Origin: Plakobranchus ocellatus
Lineage: Eukaryota > Mollusca > Gastropoda > Plakobranchidae
Direction of reading: 5' to 3'
Assembly (NCBI GenBank): GCA_019648995.1
Contig: BLXT01008059.1
Span: 808,825-833,975 of the forward strand
DNA: 25,151 nucleotides
A model generated the notes under the pieces. That model did no database searches, was not told the origin of the DNA, and was given only the letters and a program-made list of their open reading frames with translations. Within the stretch, counting starts at the first letter, position 1. Each line of letters begins with the position of its first letter. Shown here one piece after another: positions 1 through 11,100 of the stretch. Made by a program: the position numbers and the translations under genes.

Positions 1-80
1 TGATGATCTCGTCATGGCGAACTCTGTCAAATGCCTTGGTATAGTCAATGAAACACAGGTATACGTCTTTTGCACATACA
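1..80 (-). mobile_element. RTE-like LINE reverse-transcriptase fragment
   Basis: On the minus strand this reads AKDVYLCFIDYTKAFDRV and then RHDEII up to the window edge. It contains the FxDYxKAFD catalytic motif A of non-LTR reverse transcriptases, and is very like the RTE/BovB group (FIDYAKAFDCVDH). The frame is open over the part visible. The element continues beyond the left edge, so its length cannot be judged. It lies in the same orientation as the host gene and belongs to the same or a closely related family as the fragment near 24.2 kb. Confidence 0.85.
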
Positions 81-99
81 TATTATACATTATAATACT

Positions 100-380
100 G
101 CCTCAATGGATTTATTAAAATCTGGTGAAAGGAAAGCCATTATTACAATCGAGAATGAGATAATGGTAATAACCCTTTGCTTCACGTGAAACAAAATCGT
201 AGTTTGTCTGTCTCTCTAGGAGAAAATCTTATCAATCTGGAAGCCTCAATGGATTTCACAGAATCCGTAAGAAAAGTCATGAACACAAGAGAGAATAAGG
301 TAATAGTAATGACCCTTTGTTTTGCGTCAAACGAAATTGTATTTTGTCTGTTACTCTAGGAAAAAATCTTATATATATCC
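100..380. repeat. Diverged direct tandem duplication, period ~143 bp
   Basis: Two units begin GCCTCAATGGATTT at 100 and 243. Both then carry GAGAATRAGRTAATRGTAAT, ACCCTTTG, a CRTSAAAC segment, TTTGTCTGT and CTCTAGGARAAAATCTTAT in the same order. The units differ by substitutions and short gaps, so the duplication is not recent. A 60-residue open frame at 177-359 spans the units and looks incidental. Confidence 0.75.
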
Positions 381-1815
381 GAGAGTTAGAGATTCTTTGT
401 GTTTATTATGATAATGATAAAAGTTAATGATATAGTGGTGGTGATGATGATGATGATAAAAGACAATTTTTTTTTTCAAAACAGTAGTCATACCATTATA
501 TAAGAATAACTTTGTAAGATGAGGAGGGAATCAAATCTCTTTTCCGCAACACTAGAATAACATTACTACTACTACTAGATGGTTGATCAATGATGATCAT
601 TATTAATATGTGTGTGTAGGCTTATATAAATATTTTCTTTTTTTTTTGTAGATTGAGATAAATAAATATTTTGCACAAACCGCCTTGTTCAAAACACCTT
701 TATCGACCAAATTACAATATATATGAGCAATTAATGCCAAAAAGTGGACCCCAAAATTGTGTCGTTTTTTTCCTGCTTTTTGAAAAAAAAAGATTCACCG
801 GTTACAAAAAGGAAAAGCCCAATTGAGTATCAGTGAGGTAATATTCATGCAGACTTGGTTAGCAGGAGTAGATCCATGTTATAGAAAAATGATCTGCATC
901 TCTTCACTTGGCCGTGGATGAGCTGAATTTGTTGATGGGTAACCACTTTTTGGGGATTTTGTTCTCATAGTTATGTTTGAAACTTATTTGGTTAATTTAG
1001 ACAGCAAACCCTCAAATATGTTGGGTTTTTTTTTTTTATTTAAAAATTCTCTACCTATGGAGGAATTTTTAGGAGGACCAGTGTTTCCCATTAATTTGTA
1101 TTGAATTCTTCCACTTTCATAACTCTATTTCTAAAGCAGGTTGTGGATGTACTGTACTCTTAGTACATGTATGATAGTGGGTAAAAACCTTCATCTGCAA
1201 TAAAAGTATCATTGCTGATCAAGGGTCTAGGGGGTGTCCATTGTTTGGATTGCTCAAAATCTAGCCACAGAGTAAGTACTATAATACCTACTTTCTGACC
1301 TTGCTTAAGCCCAGGAGTTCCCCCCCTTTTTTTTTTTTGGTGGGAGTGTGTGTGAGGGTGGGGGGGGAATGATTCATTAAGTCTCTGAGATTTCCAGTTT
1401 GGAAAGAATCACGCTTTCTAAATAATAGAAGGCAAGAGGTCCCCTTTATTTGGTTTTGGCTTAGCCCAATGCAATGGATCTGACGACGATAATGATGATG
1501 ATGAAAACAAATATAATTACAAAGTGAATTTTTCCAATGATGCAATAAGAGAACAAAAATTATATAAATTCAGATGGGGATATTCAGAGGAAAAAATAAT
1601 TTCAAATTTATCCAAGCAATTTCATGAAGTTTATTATAAGTTGACACTATGATAAGTCTGACACTGGTTTAACTCAAATATAATTGAATGTTGTCATTCC
1701 AATGCTGATTCATTTTACTTTAAGAATCTTTCACAATCCCAACAACCCATTTGTGAATATTAGATATTTCTGCTTTCAAATTTAATTTTTATACAAGCAT
1801 ATAGACCATACTTAC

Positions 1816-4800
1816 ATCGGAGCTCAGCATGATCAACAGATTATCACTAGATGTGGTTGAGAGTGAAGCTGACATAGAGCTGATTGGTCTGTCCTGACTG
1901 GCTGTAGTTACTGGGAAACTGCAAGCTCCATTCAAACCAAGTCCCTGGTTGGCACAGCTACTATTGCTGTCCTGCTCCTCTTCCCCTGGAGATAAATGGC
2001 CCTGAGTATTAGGCTCAGTAACATGCTGCCTCTTGCTGCCACTGGGAGTCACAAGGCTATCTTTCACATCCTCAACTGATACGGGAGGTAATTTACGTTT
2101 TACACCTTGTGTAGGCAGCTGCTGAGCTGTTAGGATCTCTTCCAGGTTGAGGGGCGATGTTGAAGCTGATGATGATTCAACTGATGCTATGTTGTGTCCA
2201 GGTATGGATGTTTGTAGTGTTGATGATGCTGCAATTGCAGTAGCCTGCGATGATGAGGGGGATGATGATGTAAGGAGTAATTCCATAGCATCTGGTGCAT
2301 GTGACGAAGGCAAAGGCGAAGATAGGCTGGGGGAAGAAGCTGGTATATTATTGTTACTGCATCTACTGACTGACTCCTGAGTTTGAGGTATGGAAAGCTT
2401 TGAATCTCCTGCTTTGATGATGTTATGATTGCTTTTCTTGGTTGACATTGGAATTTTGAGGTCTGGAGCAGCTCTTGTAAAATCTGTATAAGGCACTGTG
2501 GTAGTAACACTGGCTTCAGAACTTGCTTGTTTTGGGTCACTTGCAGGTGGATATACCATTATCTGTTGCAGAGAAGAACTTTCTAGCTGGGCGCCTGGAA
2601 CATAAAGATTAGGACCTGAACAAACCTTTGATCTGCCTTCCAACACTGATTGTCTTTGGGAATCTGAGACCTCCTCAGAAAGGGCTTTAGAATTCCCTTG
2701 ACCTTTCAAAGATGTGGCTTCAATTGATTCATAATGTGCCAAGTTTTCAGCTGACATAACATTAGCTTTTGTGATATTTCCCTCCTCCGTTCCACTATTT
2801 GTTGAATCCTTGCATTTCTTTCCAACTAGATGTGTTGGCAAGTCTGTTTTTAGCTTGGAGGGAGATTCCTCTGAGCACATTATAGGCTGTGCTAGAGAAG
2901 TCACTAGCGTCATTGAAGAAGCATCAGATATTTGTTGGGCTGCAGGCACAGTGCTACTTTTCACAACATTTTTATTAAGTTTCTTGGACACTTTAAGCTG
3001 TTTGAGATAAGCAGCATCAAATGCGAGAATCATCTCATCATTACTTGTCATTCCCTTTGGTTTGATAGGAGCATCAGCTGCTATCATTGGGGAGATCTGT
3101 TTTTGTGTAAATGCTTGGGAAAGGCGAGGACTAGATGTGGTCCGTAAAGATGTTGTTGAAACATTTAAGAGTGACTTAGCAGATGAAGAAATTAACAAAG
3201 GCTTGATCTTGCTTGAAGATTGTTGCTGACCTACAGGGGCAAGTAAAACTGATCCCTTGCCAAGGACATGAGGAAGAGCCGAGGAGTTTCCAGGTAATTT
3301 TAAAAGGAACTGCTGTGGACTGTTGGAGAGGGAGGTAGATGTAGCAATTGATGAAATAGTTCTCGCTGAGAGAGAAGATGGAATAATGGGCACAAGCTTG
3401 GTCCCCCCTGGACCACAAACTGGCACAGCCATGTAAGGCAAGGCCCCTGATTTAGCTGCTACAGGAGTCCGAGACTCAGCCCCCCCTGTTTTCTGATTCA
3501 AGGGAAATGGCATTGTGAGGATCTTTTTAGACTTATCTACTCCAACAACCTTCATAAGTCCATCTTTGCCCTGGATTTTCATATACTTCACATCATTGCT
3601 ATTAAAGGAGCAAAATAATGGCATAATGCCAGAGGCAGGCATAGTGTCACTGGAATCAGTCTTTGACATGCTAACCGTTGAAGAATTTAACAGGCTAACT
3701 GGTTTATGAGATACTTTAGTTGCTAAGGAGCTTACATTTAAAGTAGGTTTTACTGTGAAGGTTGTTTTGTGATGTAGCAGGGATTTTGTGACAGAGGCTG
3801 CAGATATCACAGACGGGGCTGTAGAGTTTAAAGATGTGATTGATATAACTGATGGGCTCACAGTATTAGCTCCTTGAAGCTTTTTACTGCTCTCCAGATT
3901 TGTCTGAGAAAGTGCACGGATATTGTTATTCAGGCTTACTTGCAAGGAAGCTCCTGCCTTTCCTACCTGTGCAAGAGAAGAGGTGACAGGGGAAACTGTT
4001 ACAGGAACAACCATAGACACCTCAGTACTGGATCTCCGGCTATTAGGGGCACTTGAAGATCTTTGTTGATAAATGTCTATACCACTTTTTGATACACCAC
4101 TTGAAGACACATGTAACCTACTGAGACCTGAAATACCCACATTTATAGGAAGTTGGGATGTGCCACTCATAGTCATTTGCTGTTGGGAGAATGTTTGCAA
4201 AGTGTTTGAGGCAGCAGAAGAAGTGCCTACATGCAAAGGCTTCACAGGAGAGCCATCACTAAGATCAATCACTTGTGCATCTATCTCTGCTTGTGGTTGA
4301 GGTAGGATTTCTCTACGGGTAATGCGCACACGAATTGAATACATCTTTCCTGGCAATTTCTTGCGTAACTCCTCGGGGATTACACTTGGCTTGTGGGCCT
4401 TGGGTAAAATCTCCACCACAAATTCACAGATATTCATTGTTCGAGGCTGTGGGTATTGGCCACGAGTTAGGCACTGAGCCACCTTGCTAAGGATCTCTTT
4501 ACGAGCACCCTCCCAGTTGCAGTTGGCTGCAAACTCAAGAAGCTTCACCTCATCCTCCTCCTGCACATCCTCTTCCTCATCCTCTCCAATCATTATGGGC
4601 TGAGAAGAAGATCTTGGCTTCTTCTTCTTGAGTGGGGGGCCTCTGGCTTTAAGGCAAACCATGGAGGTGTGCCAAGGTAGATGATAACGACTCTGAAAAC
4701 TCACTCCTTTACCAGCCCCACTAGGATCATATCTTGAGACAGGTGTTGAAACACAAGACGAACCCCCGGAGGAGATCTGTGATGAAAGTGGACGTTGCAA

Positions 4801-5104
4801 CAAGGACACTGCTGGGAATGCTGGACTAACTGTGGGCGGTGTTGCCTGTGAGGAGTGAGCTATGATTGAAGATGCAGGATTGGGTGCTGATGAGATAACA
4901 GCTGAACCAGAAGTGGTAACAAAATTGTTTTTGTTAGCTGCCTGCTGCGGAGTTGCTGTTCCTGCAAGACCACTGACAACGCTAGTTGGCACTGTCAGCA
5001 CCCTGGGATCTCTTTCTTTTTGGAGCTTGCGCTTGTATGGCTGTGTGCGGGCACAAGTTGACAGAGTAAAAATTTCTCCAGACAAGGGATGGCTCTTCCG
5101 TTTT
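1816..5104 (-). CDS. MGA: MGA exon h: giant 3,289-nt exon with TCAR and NCNWE blocks
   Basis: The acceptor is CTTCTCTTTTAG and the donor GAT|GTAAGT (phase 2 in, 0 out), with 1,096 full codons. Near the start, FTLSTCARTQPYKRKLQ resembles human MGA MMTCARVRVYERKK. A Lys-rich patch and an acidic EDEEEDVQEEDE run follow. The conserved fold at residues ~185-266 contains NCNWEGARKEILS and MYSIRVRITRREI, matching human DCNWEEDRNKILS and YSSRVKIS. The remaining ~800 residues are Ser/Thr/Val-rich and probably disordered, as in vertebrate MGA between this block and bHLHZip. A VKRKLPP basic patch lies near the C-terminal end. The frame read past the donor (VSMVYMLV and a stop) is intron. The bHLHZip exons should lie beyond the left edge. 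Confidence 0.88.
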
Positions 5105-8100
5105 CTAAAAGAGAAGGTTTCATTTAATTATCCTTTTGTGATATGTCATAAACTCATTTTAAATATAATTGTGTAGTAGTCTCAGAAAATGAGTCAAGTG
5201 GCTGTTCTGCTCGATTTGACTTTCAATAAAAACCATTAATTAGAGAGGAGGGAGCACAATTCTTCATGTGGATAACTTTATACAGACATGCTATCATAAA
5301 GGATTGGAAATTTGTATTTTTAACCTTAAATTTTTTATTTGATCTCAGTCATGTAGACCTGCAACTCATTTTATTTGTTATATGATTTTTTTCTTTAGCC
5401 ATTTTGTTTTTGATAAATTCCCTCTTGGTCTGCTTGTCATATCTAGGCCTAGTAGCATAGATTAAAACAGCCTGGGACTATCTTCAGCTAAGCCCCAAAA
5501 ATCCTACATGAAATTTATATCTTACTGAGCTACCAGTAATAAATATGCAAACATCAAAATTACTTGTTAAAATTGAATAATAATAAGTGAAGCCCCCTGA
5601 GCAAACAGTAAAAAAAAAAAGTGACTGCCTCTCAAAATTTTATTTGCTTTGTTATTCAATCTATACTTCGATGTTTACTCCTTGCCACCATCGCCCTGGC
5701 CTGGTGGAGGGCCTGAAAGCCTGAGATCACCTTGTTGTGGACTGGCCATGTACAAGAACCAAACCAATCTATGCTTACTTATCATCATTTTTCCCCTTTC
5801 CTGTGTTAGGCACTTAGGAATGAAAGAGCAAAAATAATGAAGAAAAGGTAATGTAAAATTTATTTTTTTAACTATTTCAAGTGTTTTTCTGAAGTGAATC
5901 CTTATTATTAAAATAAGGAGCACATGCTCATACTTAAGTCTGTATGTAAGGGGGGTCAACACTTCAAAATTAGACATTATGTGGGAAATTTAGCCTTGCT
6001 TTATGCATCCTAGAGAGCCAATTTTTTCACAAAACATCCCATCTTGTGATAACATTCTACTTATGCACATTGTATTTAAAATTGGTTTTAAGACATAGAG
6101 GTTTACTGTGCTTTCTATAAAATCTCTTCTTTTTCTTTCTGGTTGTTTTTTTTTCCTTTACTTGTTTTAAAAGCTATTTATAGCAAATAAAAGCGTTTTT
6201 ACCTCTTATGAGTAGACAGTTCTTCGACTGGTCTCTCTACACCATAAGTTGATAATTTATTGTCACCTGAATGGATACTGAATGCACCTTGACCAAGTCT
6301 CTGGATTGGATGAATAAAATTTCTAACAGTGTTTATTGAGGAAAATAAATGTAATTAAAATGTGAGGAAAAAAAGGAGGAAACATGTTTTTTAACATTCC
6401 CTAAATATGGCACAAAGATTTCTAATTTTCAAATATTTTTCAAATGAACTCATTCTAGATTCTGAGGCTCTCAGTAAACCTCAACCAACCTTTTTATACA
6501 TAAAAATCAGTTGTTACAGAAATAAAAAAATGGAATTTTATTATTGATTTGAAAATTTTATCTCTTTCCAAATGTCATGAGCAGAAAACAAGTTTGTGCA
6601 ATTTTGTTCAAAGATTTATATTCAAAATAGCTGTGTTAATTCTTAACTTAATACTGTAATTTCTTTTATTCCCTTCTAGTTTCCAGCTTTTGCATGGACA
6701 TTAAAATTGAATTTGTACAAATTCTATTTTATTATTCCTGAAATCTGAATATCGCCATCTTGCTAACATAATAATCTATCTCAAAATCAGCAGTTCTGAG
6801 GAAAACTAAAAAAAAAAACTACATAAAAAGCCTATGTATTAAAAATATGCGTTTTTCAAGTAATTAAAATCATATAATAGGCAAATGTAATACTTAGTTA
6901 TGTTTCAATAATGAGATATTATTCAGATCTAGACCAAAATGACATGCTGGTTAATGAGATAGACATTTTGTTTTTCTGAGATAGACCACTTTGCAACCAC
7001 TGGAAATGAGATAGCCAATTTGCAACCATTGGTTAATGAGGTATACCAAATTGATTTTTAAAATCAAAATGGTCTATCTTAGCTGTTTAGATAGACAAAT
7101 TCAAACAAATTTAAATTATTAGATAGACAAATTCGAACAAATTTAAATTATTAAATTTTGGCCAAGACAATTTTTTCCATTTAACACAGATCGAAAGAGA
7201 ATTTTTCAAAGACCAGTATGGTGGGTCAGTGTCATTTTGGTCTGTCTCTTGAGATAGACCATTATGTTAGCAAGGTGACAATATAAAAGTTTGCTTTGTA
7301 TTTCTAGGCAAATATCTGAAGTAATTCAGTAGCTAAAACTTGCCAATCAATTCATGAAGTGAAATATACATATACATATATTTTTCTTTTAACAGGAGGC
7401 ATACATGGCATGATTATAATTGTGTAAAATAATAGTTTTAACATTGATCCATAACAAATGTTGACTCGTCCAGGACCATCACTTTTACTATATAATCTGT
7501 TAAAAATTATATCAAAAACTACATGTAGTTTCCTGGATTATTTGAAAGAACCATTGTGCATTACTAAAATCATTGGAGCTGCTGATGTATTAATAAAATG
7601 TTTTATTACAAGCCTAAGATGTTGAAACTCAATAGGGTGTGCTGCATAGAGCAAAATCAGGAAACAGATAGCACTTTTCCTTCCACCACATATTCCTATT
7701 GCATGCGCTGTACAGAGGACTAGTTTTTTTTAATTAATTGTAGTGCTGTTTTAAAAAACCTTTAGTATTCCTTATTAGTATTACTTATTTATTCTTTCCA
7801 ATAATAGTATCTTTCACAGCTATAATTAAAGTGATCTCCTAAATTCAAAATTATTGTTCCTTAGTTCGTTATTGAGTTCATTCATTTCCTTCTCTCTGTC
7901 TTTTTAAGCAATACCCCAATACTGCATTACATGCAAAAAAGTACAAAACTGTGAACTTGTGTAATAAGGGAAAAGGTGCACTAATGAAAAAGAAAACAAT
8001 TTGATTTGATCTTGAGCCTAGCCCTAGATCAAGAATCATGGGCAAGTTGATTCTTGAACCTCAATCAAACAAAACATGATGTTGGTTTAGAGTATATATT

Positions 8101-11100
8101 TAAATGTAAGTGCCTATTTCAAATTGATTTTTTTTGTATGGGGCAGCTGGGGGGCTTGGGCAGAGCGGTGATCGAACAGGCTAAAGCTACATCTGAACTT
8201 GTTGTGTAGATTTATGACTATCAAGATTCAAGACTCCAGCACTCCTTCTGGACGCTCAAGGACTTCCATTTTGGAAAAAAACCAAATAAATCACAATGTA
8301 GGCACAACACTTTTTGTTCCAAACGAACATTTCAATAGACCAAAATATTATGGTAAAAATTGCTTAATGGTCCGCTTAGTTTCATGGGAGGACTCTCTGG
8401 ATAAACCAAAAAGTTATAGATCAGTAGCTATTTAAGAAACATCCCTTTTTTCTTGGAAATAGCTTGACTTTTTTTAAGGAAATAACAGAACAGCTAAGAG
8501 GGAGCTCACATTAAGAAAAAAAAAAGAATAAATAACAAAAAAATATATATCTAGAAATTTATACCAATGTGTCGAAAAGAAAAATAAAGGAAACTAATAA
8601 TCACAGTTATGCCATGAACAATAATAAGCCTAGCTGAACATATTCCCGGTTACACAGCTTGTGTTATATATGAGCAAGTACAGTCATTAGAATTAAGGCC
8701 AGAAACTCCGTTTCCATATATCAAGGGCCCAAAAAAATGTGAAATTCAGGAGATATATTGAGAAGATCAACAAAGCCATTCCGCTTAAGAGACATGTAAG
8801 GCAAACACTCCAGCTTACATGAGCAGCCTGTTTCTCTGGGTAACCAAGAGTCTCCAGATCTGGATGTGATTGTGGGCCTACCCCAGTAAGTGTTAGAGCA
8901 TCCTCTACTCCGTAAAGCATGATGCCATCTTCAGGAGGAGAGTCAATTTCGATAACAGGCGTTGCTATGGCACTCGCACTGAATGAGGTGTCATCGTCCA
9001 GAGGAGTACCACTTAAGCCCAAGGCCAGATCCTGGAAGACGATATATAAAAAAAGAATGATTGAATAATTGTGGCAGATTTCACAAAATAGGCCTCTTTA
9101 AGTTAAGCGTTTGAGGTAAAATAACACAATAAGTTACGACATATATCATTAAATTAAATGCCTGTCTACCGAGGTCATGAAGTTTTTAAAATATTTTGCA
9201 TGATATTCCAAGCCTCGCTCAGCAATATTTGCACTATTATGTTGATATAAACCTTTTGAAAAAAAGAATTACAATGATTCGCACAAAATCACGTATGCTC
9301 TCTAAATCTGAATTATAAGTCATTTTAATTTAACAGATACAACACAAAGTCTTAAAAAAAAAAAAAAAAAAAAAAAATCCACACACAGAAAGCAGGAATT
9401 CTAAGAGAAATTGCAAAAGGCATGGATTATGCCCCTTTGATTGAAAAAATAAACTGCCTCCATTGTATTTTTTTTTAAGCTAGCAGTGATGAAACAAGCC
9501 AAACCAAAAATGGTTGAAACAAACGAATTTAATAAAATGCTGGGTATTATTAGGGGCAAATAATGAACACCAATAGTAGTGGTGTCATCATCTAAGTAGA
9601 AACTCAGAGCCATGCTTTTAAGTTAATTGTCACCGTACACAGAAAGCAAAAAAAGATATCATTTATTTGAAGCTTATATGAATACTCATTTTATAAAAAA
9701 TTGCATTGTTAAGGTTAGTATGATCTTTTATTTCTTTGTGCTTATCATTACATAGAGAGGAAGGGTGAGGAGAGACTTGCAGACAGAAAGAGATTGGGAA
9801 CAAGGGGGAGAGAGACAGAGATAGAGAGCAGAATGGAGAAGAATTTTATTTGGGTTTCTTGTGCATATGCTCAATCCTCAACAACCAGGTCTCCGGCTTT
9901 CAGGCCCTCATTAGGTCAGGGCCTTAAAGAGGAACCCCATCAGAGCTATCCCTGCAGACCTTAGGGCAGTTTGACAAAGCATTATGCGACCAGACTGGAG
10001 AAACGAGAGAGAAAGAATGGGCAGAGAAAAGAAATAGAGCATAGTGATAACAAGAGAGAATGAATAGAGGAAAAAACAAGGGTGTGGAAGGAAAAAAGAG
10101 ATAGATATATGTGTTGACACAAAATAAGTCGAGATGCATGCCTACATCACTGAGATCAACTCAAATATCAAAGTAAAGAAGTAAATATTCTTAATCCTTT
10201 ATGTACAGAAAGCTTTTTGCATGTCTAGTCTATAGAAAGTTTTTCCATATAGAGAGGTGAGAAGTTTTCACCCCTCTAGATAATGGTTTTCATTTAAAGT
10301 CAATCATGCAAAACTGCAAATCAACTCATTTTGTCAGATCGCTACAGAATGAAATGAGGAATCCAATTTTGAAGTCAGAATATGAAAAAATACCTTTGAT
10401 TCCCATCCACAAAACACTCTGACTATGGTCCACCCAAATTGTTTATTTTTTAATAATTCTTTTTCCGATTTGTGCAATCAATGGGATTGGATGACTATAA
10501 AAAAAAAAAAAAAAATCAGAGACTTCTTTGAAGAAGCAACAATAAAGTTACCCAAAATACACATAATAAAATCTTAACAATTGTCAAACACTCCTTGATG
10601 TGTTATAAAGTTACCCAAAATACACATAATAAAATCTTAACAATTGTCAAACACTCCTTGATGTGTACGTATTCCACATAACAAAAAAACCAAAACAAAA
10701 CAAAAAATAACAACAAAAGAAAAGGAAACTTTCCTTCATTAAATGAAGAGAGATGAGATCTGTGTTTGTGACAATTTTTTTGAGCTAGCACATCATTTCT
10801 TTTTATCTAGCGACTCTCCTTAGTAAATTGAACTTTGAACATATTAATTTTCCTTTTAAAAATGAGGAATGTTTTTGACTGTTTCACAGACCTGTCATTT
10901 TCAAGTAAAAAGATTTTGAAACAAACAAAATGACATGGGGTTACTTCATTTGGCTATGGCTGTGTAGCAGATGGGCACCTCCCCCTTTTTCTTTTTATTA
11001 TTTTTGTACTTTAAATAATCTTCATAGAGGAACTACACTTGTTTTTCATATCACACTCTGTGGGAAACCCATTAAATTTTACATTTTTGAAAATTTAATT

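Larger units (their letters stand above)
1..1815 (-). other. Intron after exon h (open at the left edge)
   Basis: This is AT-rich intron sequence. It holds the LINE fragment at the left edge, a ~143-bp tandem duplication (100-380), small GAT and TAC microsatellites (about 436-457 and 563-577), and a T/G-rich low-complexity patch (about 1325-1370). The stretch 660-1300 shows nothing recognisable. No convincing bHLHZip exon was found on the minus strand. Confidence 0.7.
6753..7280. mobile_element. MITE-like non-autonomous DNA transposon with 30-bp terminal inverted repeats
   Basis: The left end (6753-6782) starts CGCCATCTTGCTAACATAAT. The reverse complement of the right end (7251-7280) starts TGTCACCTTGCTAACATAAT and continues to TCTATCTC as the left does. 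The ends match at 25 of 30 positions and all five differences are transitions. ATAT directly flanks both ends (6749-6752 and 7281-7284) and may be the target-site duplication, or TA within it. A 14-bp subterminal inverted pair AGACCAAAATGACA lies at 6931-6944 and 7230-7243. The element has no open frame, so it is non-autonomous. The superfamily is not certain; a TA-type target would fit Tc1/mariner. Confidence 0.78.
6301..8818 (-). other. Intron between exons f and g
   Basis: This 2.5-kb AT-rich intron contains the MITE at 6753-7280. A G-rich patch near 8140-8175 could be an old repeat but was not identified. The remaining stretches, 6301-6750 and 7285-8130, show only A/T-rich sequence without coding or RNA signals. 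Confidence 0.65.

Noticed and set aside
8138-8200. G-rich segment with GCAGAGCGG and GATCGAAC, looking a little like a tRNA-type promoter head
   Set aside because: The boxes are too close together, no cloverleaf can be drawn, and no second copy was found in the window.
9560-9613. A minus-strand ALSFYLDDDTTT segment resembling LSGTPLDDDTS of the 8819-9031 exon, as a possible duplicated or mutually exclusive exon
   Set aside because: Similarity is confined to a few residues around DDDT. No good acceptor or donor is present, and the frame becomes hydrophobic and non-conserved. A chance match is more likely.
9911-10139. Overlapping 69- and 71-residue minus-strand frames with hydrophobic, membrane-like runs
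   Set aside because: They are produced by a pyrimidine-rich strand and part of a SINE, with no homology or conserved start.
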